From a virus, in IMG/VR virus record IMGVR_UViG_3300008448_000024, positions 1 to 64,000 of that record: DNA of 64,000 nucleotides. One strand, given 5' to 3'. Position 1 is the stretch's first letter; each line of letters opens with the position of its first letter. Made by a program: the position numbers and the translations under genes. Shown here one piece after another: positions 53,599-62,548 of this stretch. The notes under the pieces were generated by a model. The model saw only the letters and a program-made list of their open reading frames with translations. It searched no databases and was not told where the DNA came from.

Positions 53599-54369
53599 CT
53601 AGTAATACATTTTTTTAATATGATCTTGTAATACTTGCTTATATATAGTCTTTAATCTCTTAATGACTTTTGTTATAGAATTTGTAGGCACATCAACCAT
53701 TTCTTTAATGTAGATGTATATTAATTTTTTATTTATAAGTAGTTTACTAAATTCATCAACATCTTTTGTTTTTTGAAATAGATCTACTATAGAAACTGCG
53801 ACTTTAAGATCATTTTCTGAACTAAAGAGTTCGAACATATTAGTATCTACATAATTTATAAACTCATCTACAACTTTTTGTGTATCTATTTCTGAACTAA
53901 AGTCTTCATAAATAAGAGAATCAATTGTTTTGTTTTCATTATCAATCTCTTCTACTTCTACTTTTGCTACTTTATTAGAATAATTCTTTTTATTATAAAC
54001 TATTAAGTATCTTTTAACTATCGTGCCAAAGTAAGAATATGCTTTACCTTTATCTTCGTTATATAAATCTATTTTTTGTAATAAAAAAGATATAACTTCG
54101 TATTTTAAGTCCTCAATAGACTCAGAATCAAGATAGTAAAACTTAAATGTATGTATGATATTTTCAACTAACTTATAAAAAGCATAGTGTATTTTCTCTC
54201 TATATAATTTGTCCCTTTCATCTTGGTTTTTACTAGCTCGAAATACTAATATAGCTGCTTGAGTTTCTTCTGTAAAATAATCATTACTCTTCTTTGGTTT
54301 TCTTTTACGTATTTGCCCTTTTTTTGTGAGCAATAAGCTATCGTCTATAGTCTCTAATGATCCTTCCAT
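53599..54369 (-). CDS. Late-transcription sigma factor, gp55-like, 256 aa
   Basis: The core AYSYFGTIVKRYLIVYNKKN is the region-2-like segment of T4-type gp55 sigma factors; the preceding YYLDSESIEDLKYEVISFLL matches too. Longer than T4 gp55 (185 aa) through a basic N-terminus and a C-terminal region. It should direct host RNA polymerase to late promoters, and TATTTATA is a candidate target. Confidence 0.75.
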   Translation of the reverse strand: MEGSLETIDDSLLLTKKGQIRKRKPKKSNDYFTEETQAAILVFRASKNQDERDKLYREKIHYAFYKLVENIIHTFKFYYLDSESIEDLKYEVISFLLQKIDLYNEDKGKAYSYFGTIVKRYLIVYNKKNYSNKVAKVEVEEIDNENKTIDSLIYEDFSSEIDTQKVVDEFINYVDTNMFELFSSENDLKVAVSIVDLFQKTKDVDEFSKLLINKKLIYIYIKEMVDVPTNSITKVIKRLKTIYKQVLQDHIKKMYY

Positions 54370-54370
54370 A

Positions 54371-54640
54371 TTAATCTTCGTATTGTTGCGCTAATTGTTG
54401 CATTTCTTTTATATTCTCAAATAGTTCAATGAACTCAGGATCGGATTGAATCCAAATTTTAGAGTCTATTTTGTTAACTAACTCACTAAATCTTTTTAAG
54501 TTAGCTTTCATTTCTAATGTGAATTCTGCTTGTTTAATTAGCATGTTTTCCAACTTTACATTTTTATTGTATAAGTTGTAGATAACGTACCCTACAATTG
54601 AGATTATCCATAATGCTACTGATGCTATGATATATTCCAT
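54371..54640 (-). CDS. Small membrane-anchored coiled-coil protein, 89 aa
   Basis: An N-terminal membrane helix (IIASVALWIISIVGYVIYNL) is followed by a coiled coil. Possible spanin- or anchor-type protein; no firm evidence. Confidence 0.6.
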   Translation of the reverse strand: MEYIIASVALWIISIVGYVIYNLYNKNVKLENMLIKQAEFTLEMKANLKRFSELVNKIDSKIWIQSDPEFIELFENIKEMQQLAQQYED

Positions 54641-54644
54641 TTTT

Positions 54645-55295
54645 TTATTTTATTTGTTTTTCTACTCTACTAGCCATAAGATCTGCTTGATGCAGTATAT
54701 AAACTAGGTTTGTTTTAATTTCAAAATCGCTACTGTAAGTGATATAGTAAGGTTTGTTCGCTTCTTCATATAAGCCATCATGCAATTTAATAGCTAAAAA
54801 CTCTGTTTCATTAACCGCAATGCCAGCTTCTTGTAATGCGTATAAACTACGATCAGCTATTCTCATATGAGGTATGCTCTTATTATATTTATAAAAAGTA
54901 CCTTGTTTTTCTATTTGCCAAGTTTCATCATTTGGTTGATAGAAAGGCTGATCATTAGTTCCAAGTTTGCCTAAATCATGGTTAATAGCAGAGAATACAA
55001 GTTCTTCAGTTGTATAGTCTTTTTGCTGATTAAATCTATCCCATACTTTATCAAAAACTAAAGCTGCTTCAGTAACTCTAATAACATGATCTACATATCC
55101 ACCAGCAAAACAATTATGATGAGAGATTTTGCTTGAGGCTGGACTAGTTGCTAATGTTAATTCTATGGAGTTATAGAACTGAGTTAGTTTTTCTTTTCTT
55201 GGAGAGCTTATATATTTGTCAATTAGCTCGTAAAACCTTTCTAAATTTGATCTAATCTCATCTTCAGTTAGAGATTTCATTTTAAATGTTGCCAT
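54645..55295 (-). CDS. HD-domain hydrolase, 216 aa
   Basis: HHNCFAGGYVDHVIRVTEAA and AINHDLGKLGTND give the His and HD metal ligands, and KLHDGLYEEANKPYY a later His. The order fits HD phosphohydrolases. It may degrade nucleotides or cyclic nucleotides, for example as counter-defence, but the substrate cannot be read from sequence. Confidence 0.8.
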   Translation of the reverse strand: MATFKMKSLTEDEIRSNLERFYELIDKYISSPRKEKLTQFYNSIELTLATSPASSKISHHNCFAGGYVDHVIRVTEAALVFDKVWDRFNQQKDYTTEELVFSAINHDLGKLGTNDQPFYQPNDETWQIEKQGTFYKYNKSIPHMRIADRSLYALQEAGIAVNETEFLAIKLHDGLYEEANKPYYITYSSDFEIKTNLVYILHQADLMASRVEKQIK

Positions 55296-55312
55296 AACTT
55301 ATATTTTAATTA

Positions 55313-55492
55313 TTAAATGCTGTCTTGTTCTGTGTTAATTAATACTTGCACTTCATGTATCTTTTCTAGCATTCTTTCTAGTTGAAACTTAAGTTCTTCT
55401 GGAGATCTCAATTGAGAGATGCTAGATGATTGAGAATGGATTTGATTTTTTAATTCTTCCAATTTCTTTTGGATTAGTTGTTTGTACCTCAT
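55313..55492 (-). CDS. Small coiled-coil protein, 59 aa
   Basis: MRYKQLIQKKLEELKNQIHS, then a second helix (EELKFQLERMLEKIHEVQVL). Its ATG overlaps the TGA of the glutaredoxin-like gene, so it is likely translated. Function unknown. Confidence 0.55.
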   Translation of the reverse strand: MRYKQLIQKKLEELKNQIHSQSSSISQLRSPEELKFQLERMLEKIHEVQVLINTEQDSI

Positions 55493-55860
55493 TTTTTTAT
55501 TTCTTTTTTTAATTTTTCTAACATCTCAGTTAGAGTTAATACTGGAATACCTGTATAATTTTGTGATAATTTAATTTTTTTAGAATCCTCTTCATAATTA
55601 GAAGCTAAGTATAGTATAGTGTGATCATCTATGTATACACCAAAGCCTCCACGATCAACATATTTCTTTTTTACAACGTCTATCATAGGGTACATATAGC
55701 AATTTGTTGTTTTTTCAACTTCATCGCATTTATAGCTGCTATCTTCACATAAGATTAATCTATGATCTATTCCAGCCTCATTTAAGTACTCAACCATAGC
55801 TTTACATTTAGAACAAGCAGATAATGCGTACAATATAATATTACTCTTCTCCATCTTCAT
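55489..55860 (-). CDS. Glutaredoxin/thioredoxin-like protein, 123 aa
   Basis: YALSACSKCKAMVEYLNEAG gives a CxxC active site after the first strand. A central insertion with more Cys (SSYKCDEVEKTTNCYMYPMI) is unusual. It may reduce phage ribonucleotide reductase or other proteins. Confidence 0.75.
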   Translation of the reverse strand: MKMEKSNIILYALSACSKCKAMVEYLNEAGIDHRLILCEDSSYKCDEVEKTTNCYMYPMIDVVKKKYVDRGGFGVYIDDHTILYLASNYEEDSKKIKLSQNYTGIPVLTLTEMLEKLKKEIKK

Positions 55861-56008
55861 CTAATAGTTTTTGATCTAATTCAGACAATAAATTAAATAA
55901 TGCTACTTTCTCTTCAGGTGAAAAATCATCTTCATTTTCACTTATGTAGTAATATAACATTATTATGTCTTCTTCTTTTAAATTACTTTTTAGTTCATCA
56001 ATATTCAT
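55841..56008 (-). CDS. Small acidic protein, 55 aa
   Basis: MNIDELKSNLKEEDIIMLYY, then an acidic helical end (LSELDQKLLDEDGEE). It overlaps the start of the glutaredoxin-like gene by 20 nt. First gene of the leftward unit. Not recognised. Confidence 0.5.
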   Translation of the reverse strand: MNIDELKSNLKEEDIIMLYYYISENEDDFSPEEKVALFNLLSELDQKLLDEDGEE

Positions 56009-56368
56009 ATAGCTTTTTTTCTATAAGCACTTCCCGCTTTAAAGGGTTGTGTTTTTTTCCGTTTTAATATTTGTTTTATTTCTAGTTCCCCTTAGCGGTT
56101 TTATCCGTCGGCTCCTATCCGATATTAAACTAGGTTTTATAACTTATATCTATTTATATACCTGACGCTATATTATTAAGACACCTGGTAGTTTTGTTGC
56201 CATTTAATCTAAAAACTCGCTCATGGAATTTCACCAAGCTACGGTATAGAGCTTAAATCAAAACATTAATACAGCTAATATAACAAATAATATTGATATA
56301 AAAAAATTAATTTCACAATATTTTTAATTTTTTTTATTAAACAATACTGTATTATATTAGTAGTACTT
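56009..56368. promoter_or_regulatory. Divergent intergenic region between leftward late and rightward replication genes
   Basis: No gene fits. It contains CCCGCTTTAAAGGG and TCGG/CCGA inverted repeats that may shape the 5' leader of the leftward operon. Near the right end is GTATTATATTAGTAGTACTT; a similar TATATTAGTAGT lies upstream of the 32836 gene (about 32787), so it may be a promoter type. Confidence 0.4.
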
Positions 56369-57355
56369 ATGACTAGACAAAATCTAAAAATAAATACTGA
56401 CATTTCTGATAAAACAACGCAACAACTAGTATTAGGCGTATTAGAAAACAGTTTTGGTAAGGCAAAACGCGATAAAAAAGATAATTATATATTCCATTGT
56501 CCATTTTGTAATCATAAAAAGCCTAAATTAGTTGTCAATATTAAGACTGGAAAGTATAACTGTTGGACGTGTGAGCCTGCAACGAAAGGAACAAAGCCAG
56601 ACTCTTTATTAAAGAAGGCAAATGCTTCAAAAGAAGCTATAAAAGAGATTAGGTCTTATTATAATATAAAGAAGTTTGATCTTAATGAGAAAGAAGAGAC
56701 TAGAGTAGCTGCACTACCAATTGAATATAAGAGCATTAATATTCCAGGTAAGTCTCTACTAGAAAAAAAGGTAGTAAATTACTTAATAAATGATAGAGGT
56801 TTGTCAAAATTAGATATTATTAAGTACAATATAGGTTATTGTGAAACTGGAAAATTTGCTAATAAGGTCATCATACCTTCATACGATTTAGATGGTCGTT
56901 TAAATTATTTTGTAGCAAGATCTATAGATAAATTAGCTAAGTCAGCACATGACGCTTGTAGTGTAGATAAGAATTCATTGATTGGATTTGAATACTATAT
57001 TAATTGGGATGTACCAATCGTATTATGTGAAGGCGCTTTCGATGCTATAGCGATAAAAAGAAACGCTATACCATTATTTGGTAAGACAATATCTAAGGCG
57101 TTAATGAAAAAATTAGTAGAATCTAAAGTAAAAACTATTTATGTAGTATTGGATAATGATGCACTTAAAAAATCTATGGAATATGTAGAGACTCTTATCA
57201 ATTATGGAAAAGATGTGTATCACATAAACTTAGAAGAAAAAGATCCTTCGAAGATTGGATTTAATGGTATGATTAAAATATTACAAAAAGCAAAACCTAT
57301 AAAATCCGAAGACCTATTTTTTAAAAAAATGCAAATGATAATAGCTAGAGCATGA
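56369..57355 (+). CDS. DNA primase (DnaG-type), 328 aa
   Basis: Zinc ribbon at residues 45-70 (FHCPFCNHKKPKL...YNCWTC). TOPRIM domain at 215-285 (VLCEGAFDAIAIKRNAIPLF; VLDNDALKKSMEYV with the Asp pair). It should make RNA primers for the phage replisome. Its stop overlaps the start of the next gene (ATGA). Confidence 0.85.
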   Translation: MTRQNLKINTDISDKTTQQLVLGVLENSFGKAKRDKKDNYIFHCPFCNHKKPKLVVNIKTGKYNCWTCEPATKGTKPDSLLKKANASKEAIKEIRSYYNIKKFDLNEKEETRVAALPIEYKSINIPGKSLLEKKVVNYLINDRGLSKLDIIKYNIGYCETGKFANKVIIPSYDLDGRLNYFVARSIDKLAKSAHDACSVDKNSLIGFEYYINWDVPIVLCEGAFDAIAIKRNAIPLFGKTISKALMKKLVESKVKTIYVVLDNDALKKSMEYVETLINYGKDVYHINLEEKDPSKIGFNGMIKILQKAKPIKSEDLFFKKMQMIIARA

Positions 57356-60300
57356 GTAAAGTAAAAAAATGTAAATTAAAGATTAGTAAATTAGATAGAA
57401 TCATTCATATATCTGATATACATGTAAGAAATTACAAAAGACATGATGAATATAGACGAGTATTTCATACTTTGTACAATCAACTAAGAGAAACGATTAA
57501 AGAGAATGATCTTATTTGTTTGACTGGAGATATTGTGCACTCAAAAACTGATGTTAGTCCTGAACTATTTCAAGAGGTGCAAGATCTATTAAAAAATTTA
57601 AGCGAGATAGCGCCTGTATTAATGATTCCAGGTAATCACGACGCTAACTTAAATAATGCGCATAGAATGGATGCATTAACGCCAATAGTCAATGCAATCG
57701 ATAATGATAATTTTGTATACTTTAAAAATTCTGGTATACTTCAAATAGCAGATGTTAAATTCTATCATTGGTCTGTGTTTGATGAGATTTCTAAGTACCC
57801 TAAAAGACAAGTTGAAGATACGTGCACCAGCATAGCATTATTTCATGGATTAGTAAATAATTCGACAACCGAAGACGGCTTTATATTACAATCTGAGAGC
57901 ATTAAGGCTTCTATGTTTAGCGATTTTGACTTAACTCTATTAGGAGATATACATAAGCACCAATACTTAGATGAAAATAAAACTATAGCATATCCAGGTT
58001 CACTTATTCAACAAAACCATGGTGAAGATTTAGTGCATGGATATATGATATGGGACCTAAACAATAAATCTTCTGAATTTGTTGAGGTGGTTAATGATAC
58101 TGCTTTTTATACGATAGAGATTAATAATGGTATATATGAAAAATTACCAACTAATTTACAAAAAAATCTGTATTTACGAATAAAATACAAAAATACTGAT
58201 CAATCTACTATAAAAACTATTGTTAATGAAATAAAGCAAGATCATAATATAGTAGAACTATCTTATAAACCAATACGTGATTTTTCTGCAAGAAGTAGTA
58301 GTGCCAATGAAGTAAAAGGCGTAGATTTTAGATCTGTAGATCAACAAAAATTATTATTAAAGAAGTATCTAAATCAAAAATATAAATTAAGTAAAGAATC
58401 ACTATCAATAATATATGCTATAAATGATCAAGTAAATAAAAGTCTAAGTAAGAACGAAATACCTAGAAATAGTCTATGGTTGCCTAAATTCTTTGAGTTT
58501 GAAAACATGTTTAGTTATGGAAAAGATAACCATGTAGATTTTTCAAAAATGGAAGGGACATATGGTATATTTGCGCCTAATGCAAGCGGTAAATCTACAC
58601 TATTAGACGCATTAACCTATTGTATATTCGATAAATGTACTAAGACTACTCGAGGACATCAAGTTATGAATAGTTCTAGTAATTCTTTTTATTGTAAATT
58701 AAACTTTGAATTGAATGGTATAGATTATTTTATTGAAAGAAATGCAAAAAGACAAAAAAATGGAAATGTTAGAGTTGAGGTAGATTTTTATCAATTAGAT
58801 AGAGAAGGTAATAAGACTTCTTTAAATGGCAAGGAGCGTACAGATACTAATAATAATATTAAAAATCTTCTTGGCAACTATGAAGACTTTGTGTTGACTA
58901 CTTTATCTACTCAGAGTGGTAATTCTGGCTTCATTGATATGAATCAAAAAGACAGGAAAGATCTTCTTTCCCAGTTTCTAGACATAGGCGTATTTGAAGA
59001 ATTATATAGTATTGCTAATGAAAGTTCAAAAGAAGCAGGAACTATATTTAAACATCACCAAAAAACAGATTATGAAGCGGAATTAACTATTGCAGACTCT
59101 GAAATTAAAGAAAAGCAAAAGCTATTAGACTTAAAACAAAAAGAACGTAATAAACTTGTAAAAGATAGAACAAATTTATCAGATAGAGCATTACAATTAG
59201 CAACAAAATTACAATTAGTTGATGAGTCGCTAATAGATGAGACTATGCTTATTGATAGAAAAAATGATGCTAATTCTATACTTAGTTCAACCTTAGTAAA
59301 ATTAAAGATAAATGAAGGTAAACAAACCACTAATAACGAAGAATTAGACAGTATAAAAAAACGTTTAGACTTAATTGATGTTACAAAAATAGAAAGCGAT
59401 GAAAAAGAATTAAAAGCTCAAATGACTGAGTATCACAATCTTAATTTAGAAGTAAAAAAGATGGAAAGTGATATGTTACATAAGCGTAAAAAAATGGAAA
59501 ATCTTAAAGAATTAAAGTATGATCCTAATTGCGTTTATTGCATGGAAAATGTATTCGTTAAGGACGCTATTAAGACAAAAGATGAAATAGAGAAGGATGA
59601 ATTAGCTCTTAGTAAAATATTAATAGCTAAAAGTCAGTTAAAAGATAAGTTAGATGAGTCTACAAAAAAAAATGAAGCGATAAAAAGCGAATATTCTAGT
59701 CTAATAAACCAATTAAATAACTGTAACAAAAATAATTTAATATACCAAAAAGAATCCATAAGTTTAAATGATACAATAGAAAAAATAAAACAAGGCATAC
59801 AAAAAATAGAAGATAAGTTACAAGAAAGACAAAGATTAGAAAAAACTATTCAGCAAAACCAAAAAATAAATGACGAACTAGTAATAGTCAAACTAAATTT
59901 AAAAACAGTAGAGGATAGTTTAAACCAAATAGATGATTGTATATCAAAAACTAGCATAGATGTTAAGGTACTAGAAAATACTATAAGATCTATACATCAA
60001 AAGATAGAAGAACGAAATAAATACGAAGAGATATATAAGCACTATCAATATTATTTAGAGGCGGTACATAGAGATGGCATACCACATGACTTAATAGCAA
60101 TAACTATACCTCAAATAGAAGAAGAGGTGAATAACATACTATCACAGTTAGTAGATTTTAAAATAGTATTACAAACTGATGATAAGAACGTTAACGCCTA
60201 TATCGCATATAGTGAAGATCACTTTTGGCCATTAGAATTAACGTCTGGGATGGAGAAATTTATATCTTCTTTAGCTATTAGAACATCATTAATTGGAATA

Positions 60301-60516
60301 TCTACATTGCCTAGACCTAATTTCATCGCGATTGATGAAGGCTTTGGAGCTCTAGATAAGTCTAATTTATCATCTATGGCAATGCTATTTGATTATTTAA
60401 AATCTCAATTTAAGTTTATACTAATTATATCACATATAGATTCTATGAGAGACATAGTTGATTCACATGTAGAGGTTAATAAAATCAATGGAAAGTCAAA
60501 CGTAAAGCACAACTAA
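57352..60516 (+). CDS. Fused Mre11-Rad50 (SbcD-SbcC, gp47-gp46) nuclease, 1054 aa
   Basis: Residues 1-330 are a metallophosphatase with IIHISDIHVRNYK, CLTGDIVH, PGNHDANL and LLGDIHKHQ (the five metal-binding motifs). Residues 375-1054 are an SMC-like ATPase: Walker A GIFAPNASGKSTLLDAL, a coiled coil with zinc hook PNCVYC near residue 725, the signature ELTSGMEKFISSLAI, and Walker B FIAIDEGFGALD. The two are separate genes in T4. It processes DNA ends for recombination-dependent replication. Confidence 0.9.
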   Translation: MSKVKKCKLKISKLDRIIHISDIHVRNYKRHDEYRRVFHTLYNQLRETIKENDLICLTGDIVHSKTDVSPELFQEVQDLLKNLSEIAPVLMIPGNHDANLNNAHRMDALTPIVNAIDNDNFVYFKNSGILQIADVKFYHWSVFDEISKYPKRQVEDTCTSIALFHGLVNNSTTEDGFILQSESIKASMFSDFDLTLLGDIHKHQYLDENKTIAYPGSLIQQNHGEDLVHGYMIWDLNNKSSEFVEVVNDTAFYTIEINNGIYEKLPTNLQKNLYLRIKYKNTDQSTIKTIVNEIKQDHNIVELSYKPIRDFSARSSSANEVKGVDFRSVDQQKLLLKKYLNQKYKLSKESLSIIYAINDQVNKSLSKNEIPRNSLWLPKFFEFENMFSYGKDNHVDFSKMEGTYGIFAPNASGKSTLLDALTYCIFDKCTKTTRGHQVMNSSSNSFYCKLNFELNGIDYFIERNAKRQKNGNVRVEVDFYQLDREGNKTSLNGKERTDTNNNIKNLLGNYEDFVLTTLSTQSGNSGFIDMNQKDRKDLLSQFLDIGVFEELYSIANESSKEAGTIFKHHQKTDYEAELTIADSEIKEKQKLLDLKQKERNKLVKDRTNLSDRALQLATKLQLVDESLIDETMLIDRKNDANSILSSTLVKLKINEGKQTTNNEELDSIKKRLDLIDVTKIESDEKELKAQMTEYHNLNLEVKKMESDMLHKRKKMENLKELKYDPNCVYCMENVFVKDAIKTKDEIEKDELALSKILIAKSQLKDKLDESTKKNEAIKSEYSSLINQLNNCNKNNLIYQKESISLNDTIEKIKQGIQKIEDKLQERQRLEKTIQQNQKINDELVIVKLNLKTVEDSLNQIDDCISKTSIDVKVLENTIRSIHQKIEERNKYEEIYKHYQYYLEAVHRDGIPHDLIAITIPQIEEEVNNILSQLVDFKIVLQTDDKNVNAYIAYSEDHFWPLELTSGMEKFISSLAIRTSLIGISTLPRPNFIAIDEGFGALDKSNLSSMAMLFDYLKSQFKFILIISHIDSMRDIVDSHVEVNKINGKSNVKHN

Positions 60517-60531
60517 TGTATATTTATTTAT

Positions 60532-61473
60532 ATGGTAAATAAAGTAATAGCTGTATATCCAGGCAGATTCCAACCTATGGGAAGACACCATGCCGCTACA
60601 TTTAAGTGGCTTCAAGACAAGTTTGGTAAAGAAAACTCTTACATAGTGACTTCTGATAAGGTAGAAATGCCTAAAAGTCCATTAAACTTTTCAGAAAAAG
60701 CTACAATTGCGAGCAAATATGGATTTGGAGACAATATTGTTAGAGTTAAAAACCCATATAAAGCAGAAGAAGTAACTTCAAAGTATGATCCAGAGACTAC
60801 TGCCATTGTTTTTATGGTAGGTAAAAAAGATATGGAAGAGGATCCAAGATTTAAGATAGGCGTAAAGAAAGATGGAACGCCCGGATATTTTAGAAAGTAT
60901 GAACAAGGTAAGAAAATGCAGCCTTTTACAAAACATGGTTATTTAATAGTAGCTCCTCACGTATCTCTTAAAACACCAGATGGACAAGAGATGAGCGGAA
61001 CAAGTATACGTTCAGTGTTATCTAATCCTAAATCAACACCAGATGAATTTAAAAGTATATTTGGTTGGTATGATCCAAAAATAGAGAAAATGATTAAATC
61101 TAAATTTCATATGAAAGAAGAAAGAATAAGTCTTATGGAATTATTAGAAGAAGATCTTAGTCATGGGCTAATAACTTTAGCTATTATGGGTGGAGTAATA
61201 TTAAGTGCTGATATTGGTACATGGATGGATGATCCTAATGCATCTATTCTTAAAGGATGGTTCAATAATTTAAAAACAGCGTGGAAAAAATTTAGATTCA
61301 AGAGAGAGGTGCTACCCATTATCAATAAATTAAAAGATGATCCAGAAATTCTAGATTTTTTAAAGCAACCTCAAAATATACAAATTGGTAATTGGAAAAA
61401 ATTAATTGCTAAAAAGCTAAATGATAAAGAAATGCAGTATTTGGATAAAATCTATAAAAAGTATTTCCTTTAA
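60532..61473 (+). CDS. Nucleotidylyltransferase-like protein, 313 aa
   Basis: The N-terminal domain has the cytidylyltransferase/NMN-adenylyltransferase signatures YPGRFQPMGRHHAATF and GTSIRSVL. The C-terminal part starts with SLMELLEEDLSHG, which has the form of a prohead-protease site inside the chain, and contains a hydrophobic segment. A similar fusion is known from T4-like marine phages. The substrate is not certain. Confidence 0.7.
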   Translation: MVNKVIAVYPGRFQPMGRHHAATFKWLQDKFGKENSYIVTSDKVEMPKSPLNFSEKATIASKYGFGDNIVRVKNPYKAEEVTSKYDPETTAIVFMVGKKDMEEDPRFKIGVKKDGTPGYFRKYEQGKKMQPFTKHGYLIVAPHVSLKTPDGQEMSGTSIRSVLSNPKSTPDEFKSIFGWYDPKIEKMIKSKFHMKEERISLMELLEEDLSHGLITLAIMGGVILSADIGTWMDDPNASILKGWFNNLKTAWKKFRFKREVLPIINKLKDDPEILDFLKQPQNIQIGNWKKLIAKKLNDKEMQYLDKIYKKYFL

Positions 61474-61489
61474 GATATAAAATAAAAAT

Positions 61490-62542
61490 ATGAATTTAAT
61501 TAAAATTTTATTAAGCGAAGGTGGAACTGGTGGTCATATGGCACATCCATTCGATTTACCTCAAGTAAATACTGGAAATGAGTTACTAAAGTCTTTTATA
61601 TATGCAGTAAAATCATTACAAAAAAATCCCGCATCGGTTAAAATAGATGGAGTAAATGCATCAGTTAGGTTAGTTAAATTAGACGGAAAACAACAATTTG
61701 TTATGGATAGAGGCTCTAATAAGCCTTTAGACGTAAAAGGTATAACTAAAGCTGACTTAGAAGATAGATTTGCGCCTGGTCATGGTATGGTTAAGATTGG
61801 AGGAGAGGTATTAGACATATTTAATGAGTCTTTACCAAAAATAACCAAAGAGCTACAGGTTTTAGGTCTACTTAATGATCCAAATATACTACTAAATATA
61901 GAATATGTATCAGGAAAGACTAATGTTCAAGATTATGGTAAAAACTTCTTAGCAATACATGGTCTTTTAAAAATAGAGCAAGTTACTCCAACTAGAAGAG
62001 CTGCAAAAGAGACATCTTATGATAAAAAAGCTTTAGATTCGATGATAAAAAAGATGGGTCCTATAGCTAAGTCAAAGGATTTTGAAGTATTAGGATCTAT
62101 ACCAGCTACTTTTAAAAATGAGCCAAACTTTTCAAGTGAATTATCAAAATCTTACACAGTTAATTACACAAAAGATAAAAAAGAGACTAAAAGTTTAAAA
62201 GATTGGTTAAAAACTACTAAAGTTCCTAAAGGCGTAAAAATAACCTTAGCAGATGGTAAAAAAGTAGATGCTTTAAGTAAGCAGGTATTTGTTGCTATAA
62301 AGAATGGAACGCCTTTAGATAAATTAGTAGCAAATAAAAACGAATACAAGAGTGCAATAGATGGATATGTTACCTATCTAGCAACAATGCAATTAGGCGA
62401 TTCAGTATTAAAATCAATGGAAAGTCCACTTGGAGACGTAGATCAACAAGAGGGCATCGTAATAAGAGATAAAAGTATATATGATAAGCCCTTTAAGATA
62501 ACGGGTTCATTTATTTTAAGAGGATTAGGTACATCATTTTAG
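61490..62542 (+). CDS. Ligase-like nucleotidyltransferase with capsid-targeting-like N-terminus, 350 aa
   Basis: MNLIKILLSEGGTGGHMAHP gives LLSE-G, a probable prohead-protease site. Further on PASVKIDGVNASVRL carries the KxDG nucleotidyl-lysine motif of DNA/RNA ligases, NIEYVSG a motif III-like strand, EGIVIRD motif IV and KPFKITGSF motif V. So this is a covalent nucleotidyltransferase, more likely an RNA-ligase-like than a replicative ligase. If the N-terminal tag works as in T4, the enzyme would be injected with the DNA. Confidence 0.65.
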   Translation: MNLIKILLSEGGTGGHMAHPFDLPQVNTGNELLKSFIYAVKSLQKNPASVKIDGVNASVRLVKLDGKQQFVMDRGSNKPLDVKGITKADLEDRFAPGHGMVKIGGEVLDIFNESLPKITKELQVLGLLNDPNILLNIEYVSGKTNVQDYGKNFLAIHGLLKIEQVTPTRRAAKETSYDKKALDSMIKKMGPIAKSKDFEVLGSIPATFKNEPNFSSELSKSYTVNYTKDKKETKSLKDWLKTTKVPKGVKITLADGKKVDALSKQVFVAIKNGTPLDKLVANKNEYKSAIDGYVTYLATMQLGDSVLKSMESPLGDVDQQEGIVIRDKSIYDKPFKITGSFILRGLGTSF

Positions 62543-62548
62543 TAGTGT

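Noticed and set aside
38725-55860. Rightward open frames of 60-120 codons opposite the late genes (for example 51930-52298, 48021-48332)
   Set aside because: They are antisense shadows of well-supported leftward structural genes.
56009-56368. preQ1 or other known riboswitch in the divergent region
   Set aside because: The short conserved aptamer strings do not match on either strand; only generic inverted repeats are seen.
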